Assembly (NCBI GenBank): GCA_965214055.1
Contig: OZ243931.1
Coordinates: 1,240,001-1,304,000, forward strand
Source of the DNA: WTGA01 sp965214055
Lineage (GTDB): Bacteria; Pseudomonadota; Gammaproteobacteria; Arenicellales; Poriferihabitantaceae
Length of the DNA: 64,000 nt
Direction of reading: 5' to 3'
Notes under the pieces: model-generated
Told to the model about the DNA's origin: nothing
Databases searched by the model: none
The model's input: the letters and a program-made list of their open reading frames with translations, nothing else
Position numbers and translations under genes: made by a program
Shown here: positions 8,833-19,200 of the stretch, one piece after another
Layout of the letters: the number at the start of each line of letters is the position of its first letter
How positions within the stretch are numbered: position 1 is the stretch's first letter

Positions 8833-9900
8833 TTATTCAATTAGTCGCATCATCACCATTGCCAGCATCAGAAATCCAATGACCGGGAGAGTTGCACCCA
8901 GCATCGGAGAAAGTTCATATGCAAGAACCAGGTAACCAATGCTTTTGTTTGCCACATAAAACCCGATGCCCAGCATAATACCAAAGAACAGGCTTTGCCC
9001 CAATGTTCCCGAGCGAATATTGGCGAAAGCGAACGGTATCGCCAGTATGACCATTACCGCAGTTGAAAGCGGCAACATGATTTTATTCCAGAAGGCCAGT
9101 TCATACGGGGCGGTTTTTTGCTTGTTATTTTTCAAATGGTTGATATAGCGACTCAATTGCAGGAAGGACAGTTGATCGGGTTGTATCAGAAAAACCGACA
9201 GGATTTGCGGGGTGATGCTGGTCTGCCATTTTTCGGCGGGTCTGAACAGGGCGGTCGTCTCCCCGCCGGGCTCAATGGTGGTCTGTTGCACCCAGTGGTT
9301 TGTCCAGTGAGAATCTTCAAAAGTCGCGCTTTTGGCTGAAACCAGGGAATGCAGCTTGTTGGAGGCGTCGAATTCAAACCGTTTCAGCTTCGACAGGGTC
9401 AGATCGGGGAAGATTTCTCCGATGTTGACATAGGTCTGCCTGTCCCGCACCCAAAGACCAAAAGGGGTCTGTTGTACGAGTTTTTTCTGCAGGGCCTCGG
9501 CTTTTCCCCGTTGGGCCCGGTTTTCCGTGTAGGGGGACACCAGTTCACCAATGAGAATAGAGGCGATGATGAACAAGCCGCCCATTTTCAATGCTGCGGA
9601 AGTGATCTGCAGGATGGAAATACCACTGGCCCGCATGACAATTAATTCGGAATCACTGGCCAGTATTGAAAGGCCAATGATCGTGCCGAGCAGAGCCGCC
9701 ATGGGAAACAGTTCATAAATGGTTCGGGGGATGACCAGCAGGACGTAGCGGGTGGCGGCGTACAGGTCATACTCCCCCTTGCCCAGGTCCCCCAATTGAT
9801 CGATGAAAGTGGCAAAGGTGAATAACCCAAGCAGCGTTACCATGCTGATCAGGGTATATTTGAGAATGATGCGTCCCAGGTAGCGGTCGAGAATGTGCAT
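8833..9900 (-). CDS. lptG: LPS export ABC transporter permease LptG
   Basis: This 355-residue inner-membrane protein belongs to the LptB2FG complex that extracts lipopolysaccharide. Six membrane helices are visible, three on each side of a periplasmic beta-jellyroll region (about residues 125-260). The start MHILDRYLGRIILKYTL is typical of LptG. Its ATG overlaps the lptF stop by one base (TGATG), so translation is coupled. The longer frame up to 9993 runs into lptF and was not used. Confidence 0.95.
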   Translation of the reverse strand: MHILDRYLGRIILKYTLISMVTLLGLFTFATFIDQLGDLGKGEYDLYAATRYVLLVIPRTIYELFPMAALLGTIIGLSILASDSELIVMRASGISILQITSAALKMGGLFIIASILIGELVSPYTENRAQRGKAEALQKKLVQQTPFGLWVRDRQTYVNIGEIFPDLTLSKLKRFEFDASNKLHSLVSAKSATFEDSHWTNHWVQQTTIEPGGETTALFRPAEKWQTSITPQILSVFLIQPDQLSFLQLSRYINHLKNNKQKTAPYELAFWNKIMLPLSTAVMVILAIPFAFANIRSGTLGQSLFFGIMLGIGFYVANKSIGYLVLAYELSPMLGATLPVIGFLMLAMVMMRLIE

Positions 9901-10985
9901 CAGTCTGGCAACCCCGGAATCAGCCGCAAATTCAGGTGCCGCCGTCTGAACATATACATCGCAAGCAGGAAAAAGACCAGATGGGTGACCCACAGGGACA
10001 GGTGCGGATGAGCCGTTCCCTTGCGAATCAGGGCAACCACCAGCCCCAGGACATTGGAGTACCCGAAGTACACCAGCAAAGCGGCCAACACCCCGGGGAA
10101 ACGGGTTTTGCGGTATCGAATCGATGAAAAGGAAAGCGCGAAGAGCATCAGGACCGGCAACATGGCTATTTTCGCAATGCGCCAGTGAAATTCACCGGTG
10201 GCGGATCGGCCAGGGTCTTCGAGCAGGACCAGGGTGGGCTTGGCTTCCACGGGTAGCCGCAATTCGGTTGTGGCAGGTTGTTTCAACCGGACCGCATAGT
10301 TTTCAAAGTCGATCATGGAATAATCGTTCGAGCCGGCCACGGCGCGGTACTGGGTTCCGTTGGTCAAAACAAAAAAATCATCGCCGGTCTTTTCGTCTAC
10401 CGTTTTATATCCACTGCTTGCGATAATGATTTCATCCTCGTCCTCGCTTTCGTTATAGACAAAAATGTCGAAAAAGACATCCGTTTGGCGGTTGTAGTGC
10501 TCCACAAAATAGACCCCGTCAGTGGTCCGGGCCCCTGTGAAAACACCGGGAATGATTCCGGTGGTGTCAGCCCGGCTCCGGTGTTCATGTTGAATCGACT
10601 GGAAAACCTCTGCGGACAAAGGGGATATATACAGGGAGAGGGCCGCGACCATCGTGCCGACTATGGCAAACAGAACCAGGGCCGGCTTGATGAATTCCTG
10701 TATGCCGATCCCGCACGCACTGATGACGGTGAGTTCGTTGTCCCGGGCCCACCGGCCCATCACCAGGAGAATGGAAATATACAGCACCAGGGGGATCAGG
10801 ATGTCCAGATACGTCATCATCTTCAGCAACAGGAGCAAAAACACATAATCCAGGGGGACGTCCCCCGCAACCGCCTCGTTGAGAAACCCAATCAGGCGCG
10901 TAACCAGAAAGATGGAAAACAAAATGGCCATCACCGCCGTACAGGTCTGCAGCACCTCACGAATGAAAGCTCGATGGATAATCAT
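9900..10985 (-). CDS. lptF: LPS export ABC transporter permease LptF
   Basis: This 361-residue paralogue of LptG has the same layout: three helices (MIIHRAFIREVLQTCTAVMAILFSIF and following), a periplasmic jellyroll, then three helices. It is the first gene of the lptF-lptG pair. It is divergent from pepA across about 170 bases, an arrangement conserved in many gammaproteobacteria, which supports the identification of both sides. Confidence 0.95.
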   Translation of the reverse strand: MIIHRAFIREVLQTCTAVMAILFSIFLVTRLIGFLNEAVAGDVPLDYVFLLLLLKMMTYLDILIPLVLYISILLVMGRWARDNELTVISACGIGIQEFIKPALVLFAIVGTMVAALSLYISPLSAEVFQSIQHEHRSRADTTGIIPGVFTGARTTDGVYFVEHYNRQTDVFFDIFVYNESEDEDEIIIASSGYKTVDEKTGDDFFVLTNGTQYRAVAGSNDYSMIDFENYAVRLKQPATTELRLPVEAKPTLVLLEDPGRSATGEFHWRIAKIAMLPVLMLFALSFSSIRYRKTRFPGVLAALLVYFGYSNVLGLVVALIRKGTAHPHLSLWVTHLVFFLLAMYMFRRRHLNLRLIPGLPD

Positions 10986-11156
10986 TTTCTGGTTTCCCGG
11001 GATTCAAATTTTTTCTGTCCTGCCGGTAAAGCCCGGGCCACAAACAACAAACCGATGATCCGGAACAATACTTTCAGATTTTACAGGGTGGTAGAATTGT
11101 CTGAATATGAATTTTCCAGTTATTTTCGTTTTCCAGTACTGATTGAGAGGGTGCCC

Positions 11157-12671
11157 ATGGATTACTCCACCAAAGCCGTAGATTTGATTCAACAACCATC
11201 ATCCTGTTTGGTCGTGGGGGTCTACCAGACCAAAAAGCCGCGGTTATCGCCCTCTGGAGAAATTCTCGACAAGGCCGGGGGCGGACAGCTCGGCGCATTG
11301 GTTGCCCTGGGGGATTTGACGGGGGAAAACGGGTCGATGCTGATGCTTCGCAAACCTCGCGGCGTCAAGGCACACAGAATACTGCTGCTGGGGTTGGGGA
11401 AAAAGCAGGCAATCACCGGAGTTTCGTTCAGGAATGCGGTACAGGCAGCCGTAAAGGAGATCAGCCGGAACAATATCCGGTCCGCGGATTTCACGCTGCT
11501 TGACGCGTTTGACAGTGAATCCACAAAGATGCGGCAGGCACGCAACCTTGTGGAGGCTGCCGAGGAGGCGTTGTATCGGTATGACGACACAAAAAATATG
11601 CGGAAAAAACCGCATCGGCTAAAAAAAATAAATGTACCGGTGGAACGAAAATTCCTGACATCAGTCCGCGCAGGGGTATGCCAGGGCGCGGCGGTGGCGG
11701 CAGGAGTGAGTTTTGCGAAAACCATCTCAAACCTGCCCGGCAATATCTGTACCCCCGGCTACCTGGCGCGCCAGGCGAAAGCGATGCAGAAAAGCCATGG
11801 GGTCAAAACCACGGTGCTGGACGAGGCCCAGATGAAACGTCTCAAGATGAATTCACTGCTGTCGGTTTCCCGGGGGAGCCGGGAGCCGGCGAAACTGATT
11901 GTTATGGAATACCAGGGCGGGGAAGACGGTGAAAAACCGGTGGTTTTGGTGGGCAAGGGCTTGACCTTCGATGCGGGGGGGATTTCCATCAAGCCAGCGG
12001 CTGCCATGGATGAAATGAAATATGATATGTGCGGGGGTGCCAGCGTGTTTGGAGCGATTCGGGCCGCCGCAGACCTGAAACTCGGGTTGAACATTGTGGG
12101 GATTGTGCCCAGCAGCGAGAACCTGCCCGATGGGGCGGCAAACAAACCGGGGGACATCGTCACCAGCATGGCCGGTGTGACCATTGAAATACTCAATACC
12201 GATGCCGAAGGCAGATTGATTCTGTGCGATGCACTGACCTACGCGGAACGCTACGACCCGGCGGCGGTGGTGGATGTTGCCACCTTGACGGGAGCCTGCA
12301 TTATCGCTCTTGGCCACCATGCCAGCGCTCTGTACAGCAACAACCCGGAACTGGCCAAAGAGTTGCTGGAAGCCGGGGAGGTTTCGGGGGACCGGGCATG
12401 GGAAATGCCACTGTGGGACGATTATACAAAACAGCTCAAGAGCAACTTTGCAGACCTGGCAAACATTGGCGGGAGAGCGGGAGGTTCCGTGACAGCGGCC
12501 TGTTTTCTCAAGAAGTTTGCCCAGTGTTATGACTGGGCCCATCTGGACATCGCAGGAACGGCGTGGCGCAGCGGCGGAAGCCGAAAAGGCGCAACAGGAA
12601 GACCGGTGCCGTTGCTGGTGGAATTTCTTTTGGGAAGAAATGGACGCGGCAGTTCACCGGACACTGAATGA
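11157..12671 (+). CDS. pepA: Leucyl aminopeptidase (M17), cytosol aminopeptidase PepA
   Basis: This 504-residue dimanganese/dizinc hexameric aminopeptidase has metal ligand motifs VGKGLTFDAGGISIKPA and the M17 signature NTDAEGRL followed by ILCDALTYAERY. The N-terminal macro-like domain is complete. The ATG at 11157 follows a good ribosome site (gagagg). The same frame stays open for nearly 300 codons upstream, but that stretch is antisense to lptF and is not coding here. In E. coli PepA also binds DNA (carAB, Xer recombination); that role is not testable here. Its stop overlaps holC. Confidence 0.96.
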   Translation: MDYSTKAVDLIQQPSSCLVVGVYQTKKPRLSPSGEILDKAGGGQLGALVALGDLTGENGSMLMLRKPRGVKAHRILLLGLGKKQAITGVSFRNAVQAAVKEISRNNIRSADFTLLDAFDSESTKMRQARNLVEAAEEALYRYDDTKNMRKKPHRLKKINVPVERKFLTSVRAGVCQGAAVAAGVSFAKTISNLPGNICTPGYLARQAKAMQKSHGVKTTVLDEAQMKRLKMNSLLSVSRGSREPAKLIVMEYQGGEDGEKPVVLVGKGLTFDAGGISIKPAAAMDEMKYDMCGGASVFGAIRAAADLKLGLNIVGIVPSSENLPDGAANKPGDIVTSMAGVTIEILNTDAEGRLILCDALTYAERYDPAAVVDVATLTGACIIALGHHASALYSNNPELAKELLEAGEVSGDRAWEMPLWDDYTKQLKSNFADLANIGGRAGGSVTAACFLKKFAQCYDWAHLDIAGTAWRSGGSRKGATGRPVPLLVEFLLGRNGRGSSPDTE

Positions 12672-13105
12672 TGGAACAGGTGGACTTTTATATTCTGGGC
12701 CGGGGGGGTCCCATGGACAAGCTTAAATTTGCCTGCCGGGTTTCACAAAAGGCCTATACCCAGGGCCTGACTGTCTATTTGCAAACGGAAACGAGGGAGC
12801 AAAGCACCCGCCTGGATGCCCTGTTGTGGACATTTTTGCAGTGCAGTTTTGTGCCCCATACCATTGCGGACCGCCCGGAAGGGAATTGGGATGATTTCCC
12901 GGTGCAGGTCGGAGCTTTCCTGGATGGCAGCCGGGAAGCCGATGTGCTCGTCAGCCTGGTTGAGGGCGTTCCGGAAACCCATTCCCGGTTTCGGCGCATT
13001 GTCGAGGTGGTGGCGGATTCCCCCTCGGAAAAAGCAGCGGGGCGCAAGCGGTTTCGCTATTATCTTGAACAGGGCATCAAACCCAATACACATCATATTG
13101 CATAG
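12668..13105 (+). CDS. holC: DNA polymerase III subunit chi
   Basis: This protein of about 145 residues (two adjacent ATG codons, 12668 and 12671) overlaps the pepA stop. The start MEQVDFYILGRGGPMDKLKFACRVSQKAY and the segment WTFLQCSFVPHTIAD are typical of HolC, which links the clamp loader to single-strand-binding protein. The pepA-holC-valS order is a conserved gammaproteobacterial block. Confidence 0.93.
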   Translation: MMEQVDFYILGRGGPMDKLKFACRVSQKAYTQGLTVYLQTETREQSTRLDALLWTFLQCSFVPHTIADRPEGNWDDFPVQVGAFLDGSREADVLVSLVEGVPETHSRFRRIVEVVADSPSEKAAGRKRFRYYLEQGIKPNTHHIA

Positions 13106-13216
13106 TCCGGGGACCGACCTTTCCGGTTCCCCAAGGTTGGTCTGGAGGTGGGCGTAGGGTACTATCCAACCTCGGCAAACACCGCCGCAATGAAACCTGG
13201 ACACGGAAATCATTCA

Positions 13217-16099
13217 ATGACGCTGGACAAATCCTACAACCCAAGTTCCATAGAATCCCGCTGGTACCGGTTTTGGGAACAGGGGGAGTATTTTTCGCCC
13301 AATCCGGGGACGGACGAAACCGGTTCCTACTGTATTGTTATCCCGCCTCCCAATGTCACCGGAAGCCTGCACATGGGGCATGCCTTCCAGGATACAATCA
13401 TGGATGCGTTGATCCGGCACCACCGGATGAAAGGGGACCGGACCTTGTGGCAGGCAGGAATGGACCATGCGGGAATTGCCACGCAAATGGTGGTGGAACG
13501 GTTGATCAATGCGGAAGGGAAAACCCGTCATGATTACGGCCGGGAGCCCTTTATTGAAAAAATATGGGAATGGAAATCCGAATCCGGGGGCATGATCACC
13601 CGGCAGCTCCGGCGCATGGGGGCGTCTCTGGATTGGGAGCATGAGCGATTTACCATGGATGAAGGATTGTGTCATGCGGTCAGCGAAGTCTTTATCCGGC
13701 TCTATGAGATGGGGATTCTTTATCGCGGGAAGCGGCTGGTGAACTGGGACCCGGTTCTGCACACTGCGCTGTCTGACCTGGAAGTGTTGTCGCAGGAGGA
13801 GGATGGAACCCTCTGGCATCTGCGCTATCCCCTCTGCACGGGGGGGCAACATGTCACGGTGGCGACCACGCGCCCGGAAACCATGCTCGGAGACAGTGCC
13901 GTTGCGGTGCATCCGGATGATGACCGGCACCGGAAGCTGATAGGGAAATTTGTGGAATTGCCGTTGACTGGCCGGAAAATCCCGGTCATTGCTGATGAAT
14001 ACGTGGACCCGGATTTTGGTTCCGGCTGCGTCAAGATTACACCGGCCCATGATTTCAATGATTATCAGATGTGGGTGCGGCATCGGCACCAGGGATACAT
14101 GCTGGACCAGCCGCACCATGGACTGATCAATATTTTTACGGAGGATGCCGGGATCCGGGATAATGTCAATGACGGCGGACTGTGTGAGGGGGCGCTGATT
14201 CCCCGGGCCTACATCGGGCTGGACCGGATGGAGGCCCGGACCCGAATCGTTGAAGACCTGGAAAAGGCCGGGCTGCTGGAGCGCACCGATGCCCACAAGC
14301 TTATGATGCCCCGGGGAGACCGGTCCGGGGCCATTGTTGAGCCCTATCTGACGGATCAATGGTTTGTAGACATGACCCGGGACCGGCTGGAGGATGGCAG
14401 GCCGGGAGGAAAGACCGTGATCACGGACCCCTGTATTGAGGTCGTGAGGAATGGGGACATCGAGTTTGTACCCGGCAACTGGAGCAAGACCTATTACCAG
14501 TGGATGGACAATATTGAGGACTGGTGCATTTCCAGGCAAATATGGTGGGGTCACCGAATTCCTGCCTGGTATGATGAGGATGGGAACATTTATGTTGGCC
14601 ATGATGAAGCGGATGTCAGGCGGAAACACAGTCTTTCCCGGGACATTGAACTCGTACAGGATGCGGATGTTCTGGACACCTGGTTCAGTTCAGCGCTGTG
14701 GCCGTTTTCAACCCTGGGCTGGCCTGAAAAAACCCCTCGCCTGTCCACGTTCTATCCCACCAGCGTGCTGGTCACCGGGTTCGATATCATCTTCTTCTGG
14801 GTGGCCAGAATGATCATGATGGGCATTGTGTTTATGGACGAAGTGCCCTTTCATCAGGTCTATATCCATGGCCTGATCCGGGATGCCCACGGACAGAAGA
14901 TGTCCAAGTCCAAGGGCAACGTCCTGGACCCCATTGACCTGATTGACGGGATCGACCTGGAGTCTCTGGTGGAGAAAAGGACCCGGGGAATGATGCAGCC
15001 GCACCTCGCTGAAAAAATAGCAAAACAGACCCGAAAGGACTTTCCGGGAGGTATCCCGAGCTTTGGGACCGATGCGTTGCGTTTCACCTTTGCCTCCCTG
15101 GCCTCCAATGGCCGGGACATCAATTTTGACTTGAAACGGATTGAAGGGAACCGGAACTTCTGCAACAAGATATGGAATGCAGCCCGGTTTGTATTGATGA
15201 ACACCGAGGGCATGGACTGCGGTCAAACGGGAACAGGCTTCACCCTGTCCGTTGCGGACAAGTGGATGATTTCCCAATTGCAAAGAAGTGAACGGGCCAT
15301 TGACGATGGAATCCGCAGATACCGGTTTGATCATGCCGCACAGGAGCTCTATGACCTCATGTGGAACAAGTACTGTGCCTGGTATCTTGAGTCATGCAAG
15401 GCGGTGCTCAACGACGAACACAGCACGGAACAAGCCCAGGTAGGAACCCGGCACACCCTGGTCAGGGTGCTGGAAGCCATGCTTCGGCTCGCCCATCCTT
15501 TCATGCCGTTCATTACCGAAGAAATCTGGCAGCGCATTGCCCCGTTGGCCGGCAGGGACGGTGCCAGCATCATGATCCAGCCGTACCCGGAGTGGGACCC
15601 GGATAAAATCGATGAAGGTGCCGAAAGAGAAATGAACCGGGTCATGGAATTTATTCTTGGCATCAGGAATATCAAGGGAGAATTGAATGTGGCCCCCGGG
15701 AAGCGGGTCCCGGTCATGGCGGCCAATGCTTCCGGGCAGGACCGTGGCTGGTTGGGACGGAACCGGGTTTACCTGGAAGTGGTGGGGAAAACGGCCCCCA
15801 TCCGGGTGCTGGACCCGGGTGAGGAGGAACCGGAATCCGCGGTCACCATGGTGGGCGGGATGCGTATCCTGGTTCCCATTGCAGGCCTGATCGACAAGGA
15901 TGCCGAACTGGAACGCCTGGAAAAGCAGCTGGCGCGGTTTGCCGATGAAATTCACCGGACCACAAAGAAGCTGGACAACCAGGGGTTTGTGTCCAAGGCC
16001 CCCCGTGCCGTAGTGGACAGCGAAAGGACAAAGCTGGCCGATCTCCATACCCGGAAAGCGGGGATTGCAGAACAGATCGAAAAAATATCGGCGCTTTGA
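13217..16099 (+). CDS. valS: Valyl-tRNA synthetase
   Basis: This 960-residue class I synthetase has a HIGH-type motif LHMGH in PPPNVTGSLHMGHAFQD, a KMSKS motif in HGQKMSKSKGN, a CP1 editing domain between them, and a C-terminal coiled-coil arm (after about residue 890) as in E. coli ValS. I chose the ATG at 13217 (MTLDKSYNPSSIESRWYRFW); the frame is open about 23 codons further up but nothing recognisable is encoded there. No T-box or leader attenuator was seen before valS, in contrast to ileS. Confidence 0.97.
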   Translation: MTLDKSYNPSSIESRWYRFWEQGEYFSPNPGTDETGSYCIVIPPPNVTGSLHMGHAFQDTIMDALIRHHRMKGDRTLWQAGMDHAGIATQMVVERLINAEGKTRHDYGREPFIEKIWEWKSESGGMITRQLRRMGASLDWEHERFTMDEGLCHAVSEVFIRLYEMGILYRGKRLVNWDPVLHTALSDLEVLSQEEDGTLWHLRYPLCTGGQHVTVATTRPETMLGDSAVAVHPDDDRHRKLIGKFVELPLTGRKIPVIADEYVDPDFGSGCVKITPAHDFNDYQMWVRHRHQGYMLDQPHHGLINIFTEDAGIRDNVNDGGLCEGALIPRAYIGLDRMEARTRIVEDLEKAGLLERTDAHKLMMPRGDRSGAIVEPYLTDQWFVDMTRDRLEDGRPGGKTVITDPCIEVVRNGDIEFVPGNWSKTYYQWMDNIEDWCISRQIWWGHRIPAWYDEDGNIYVGHDEADVRRKHSLSRDIELVQDADVLDTWFSSALWPFSTLGWPEKTPRLSTFYPTSVLVTGFDIIFFWVARMIMMGIVFMDEVPFHQVYIHGLIRDAHGQKMSKSKGNVLDPIDLIDGIDLESLVEKRTRGMMQPHLAEKIAKQTRKDFPGGIPSFGTDALRFTFASLASNGRDINFDLKRIEGNRNFCNKIWNAARFVLMNTEGMDCGQTGTGFTLSVADKWMISQLQRSERAIDDGIRRYRFDHAAQELYDLMWNKYCAWYLESCKAVLNDEHSTEQAQVGTRHTLVRVLEAMLRLAHPFMPFITEEIWQRIAPLAGRDGASIMIQPYPEWDPDKIDEGAEREMNRVMEFILGIRNIKGELNVAPGKRVPVMAANASGQDRGWLGRNRVYLEVVGKTAPIRVLDPGEEEPESAVTMVGGMRILVPIAGLIDKDAELERLEKQLARFADEIHRTTKKLDNQGFVSKAPRAVVDSERTKLADLHTRKAGIAEQIEKISAL

Positions 16100-16136
16100 G
16101 TGGTGGTATGAAAGAGCCCGGCGAAACAGGATAATT

Positions 16137-16155
16137 CTGGCCGGATGCCGGCCAG
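16137..16155. terminator. Perfect hairpin between convergent valS and ileS
   Basis: An 8-bp perfect stem (ctggccgg / ccggccag) with a 3-base loop lies between the two convergent stop codons. Neither side carries a clear run of T, so it is at best a weak bidirectional terminator or an RNA-stabilising structure. Confidence 0.4.
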
Positions 16156-16209
16156 GTCAGGAATGGGTTTGCAGGGGGAACCCCGACCTCGGGAGAGTCC
16201 GGGGAGCCG

Positions 16210-19200
16210 TTACGTGAGATAACGCACCGGGATTCTGATTTCCCAATGCTCATTTCCGAGGGAGTGTTTTGATTTGTATCCGGCCTTCAGCTTGCAGTCA
16301 AGGCGAACGGCCAGAGTTTCCGATGCAATGTAGTCCCCGAACCGGTCCAGGGCAGTCCGCACCTTTTCCGAGCCGGTGATGCCGAGATCAATCCGGTCTG
16401 AAATTTCCAGCCCGGCGGATTTTCGCGCATCCTGTACGGTGCGCACAATTTCCCTTGCGATGCCCTCCAGAACGAGGTCTTCGGTCAGGCTCGTATCCAG
16501 GGCCAGCAGAAAACCCTCTGCTCCGCAGGATTCAAACCCCTGTGCAGAGGTGGTTTCAAGGAGGATGTCTTCCCTCTCGAAGTTCACGGGGACGTCATCA
16601 ACGAGCAGTTGAAACGGGGGGAGGTCCAGGGAAGGGTCGGCGTTCTTGAACCGGATTATTTCCGCAATCTCAAGGTCGGTGGCCCTGGACAGTCTTTCCT
16701 TGATCCGGGGCATCCGTTTTCCATGGCGTTTTCCCAGGCTTGGGAAGTTCGGCTTCACCGAATGGCGGACCAGCTGGTCCCCGGAATCAATAAACTCAAC
16801 CTGTTTGATATTGAGTTCTTCCGTAATTTGGGTAAGGTGTTTTTCCACAATGGATTCCACGGCAACATCCGGAGCGGCAAGGAGCATCCGGGAAAGCGGC
16901 TGTCGAACCCTGATCCGGCTTTTCTCCCGTGCGCTGCGGCCAAGGCCAACGACGGTCTGTACTACGGACATTTCATACACCAGGTCGTCATCCAGGCAAT
17001 CCGGATTGCATTTGGGCCAGGCGGTGAGGTGAATGCTTTGTTTGGCCTGATCATCAAACAGGGATAAGTTTCGATACATCGCTTCGCTCAAAAATGGCAT
17101 AAAGGGGGCGATGATGCGCTGGGTAATGTCCAGACACTCAAACAGCGTCAGGTAGGCGGACTGCTTGTCGTCTCCGCTTTCCGCTTTCCAGAACCGGCGG
17201 CGATTTCTCCGGATGTACCAGTTGCTCAACTGGTCGACGAGCTTTTCGATGGCCTGCCCTGCACTGAACGCATCGTATTTTTCCAGAAATTCCGTGGTCT
17301 GCTGCAGGGTCCGGTGTGCCAGGGCCAGAATCCAGCGGTCGATTTCCGGTCGACTGTCCAGGGGGACCCGGTGGTTCAGGTCGACCTGGTCAAGGCGTGC
17401 ATACAGAACAAAAAAGGAGTAGGTGTTCCAGAGGGTATTGACAAACGTTGCGGCCACTTCCCTGACAATCCCCACGGAAATTCGTTTTTGCACATCCGGC
17501 GCTGTTCTTGCAAGAAAAAGCCAGCGCAGCGCATCGGTGCCCACCGTGTCAAACACATCGTAGGGATTAACGATATTGCCCTGGGACTTGGACATTTTCT
17601 TCCCGTGTTTGTCGACGATGTGGCTCAGACAGACGCAATTCCGGAATGCGATGCTGTCGTCGACCAGGGCCGCAATCGCATGCAGGGTATAGAACCAGCC
17701 CCGGGTCTGGTCGATGGCCTCGCAAATGTAGTCCGCCGGGAAGTGTTTTTCAAAAATGTCCTGGTTTTCAAAGGGATAATGCCATTGTGCATACGACATT
17801 GCCCCGGAATCAAACCAGCAGTCGATGACCTCCGGGACCCGGCGATATTCCTGTCCATTGAGTTCAAACGTGATTTCATCGATGGCAGGACGATGCAAGT
17901 CCACCTCCTGCATGGAGCGTCCGGTGAGCTCCTCCAGTTCGTCGAGTGAGCCGATGCAGATGCAATCCCCCTGTGTGCTGGCCCAGACAGGCAGCGGCGT
18001 TCCCCAGAACCGTTCCCTGGAAAGCGCCCAGTCAACGTTGTTTTCAAGCCAGTTTCCAAACCGGCCATCACGAATGGTTTCCGGAACCCAGTTGATGGTC
18101 TGGTTGAGGGCAACCATGCGGTCCTTGATCTGGGTCGTTCGAATATACCACGCCTCCTTGGCATAATAGATTAACGGGTCGCCGGTGCGCCAGCCAAACG
18201 GATAATTGTGCATAACCTTTTCTTCCCGGAACATCAGGCCGCGGTCGCGCAGCAAAGTGCTGATCACCGGGTCCGCATCCTTGAAAAACAGGCCGGCTAC
18301 CGGTGCCACCTCTTCCTTGAAGCAACCATCGAGTCCGATGCCGTGAACCACTGGAAGACCCTCGCGTTCGCCCAATGACAGGTCATCGACCCCGTATGCC
18401 GGGGCGGTGTGAACAATGCCGGTGCCGTCTTCAGTGCTGACGAAATCAGCTTCCACGACCCGAAAACAATCTCCGCATTCGATTTCCAGGAAATCAAACA
18501 ACCGCTGGTAACGCATGCCAGCGAGGTCTGCGCCCCTGACGGTTTTGATTACCTTGTGGGGTTGTTCGTGGAAACAGGCCTCTACCCGGGACCGCGCCAG
18601 GACCAGGGTTTCATCGTTGTGCTGGACAAAGTCATACTCAATGTCAGTGCCCACCGCAAGCAACAGGTTGGAAGGCAGCGTCCAGGGGGTCGTTGTCCAG
18701 ACCAGAAACGAGGTGTTCTCTTCCCCTTCAATGTTGAATTTGACGGTGATGGAAGGGTCCTCCACTTCCCGGTAACCCTGGGCCACCTCGTGGGAGGACA
18801 GGGTAGCCCCGATGCGAGGGTCGTAGGGGACCACCTTGTATCCTTTATAGATCAGGTCCTTGTCCCAGATTCGCTTGAGCAGATTCCAGGTTGATTCGAT
18901 ATACCGGTTGTCCAGGGTGTAATAGGCTTCGTCCAGGTTGACCCAGTATCCCATGCGGCGGGTCAGCTGTTCCCATTCGCCGATGTAGGTCATGACGGAT
19001 TCCCGGCAGCGGCGGGTAAATTCGGCAATGCCTACCTGGCTTTCGATTTCCTTCTTGTCAAAAATGCCCAGTTGCTTTTCGATTTCATGCTCAACGGGAA
19101 GACCGTGGGTATCCCAGCCCCCTTTGCGCGGGGCGTGGAAGCCCTGCATGGATCGAAAGCGGGGGTAGATATCCTTAAACGTGCGGGCCAGAACATGGTG

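Noticed and set aside
10278..11156. 293-codon extension upstream of pepA
   Set aside because: It is antisense to lptF, has odd composition and lies beyond the normal PepA start at 11157.
13214..14629. 471-codon minus-strand frame over valS
   Set aside because: Antisense to a clear valS; no motif in the product.
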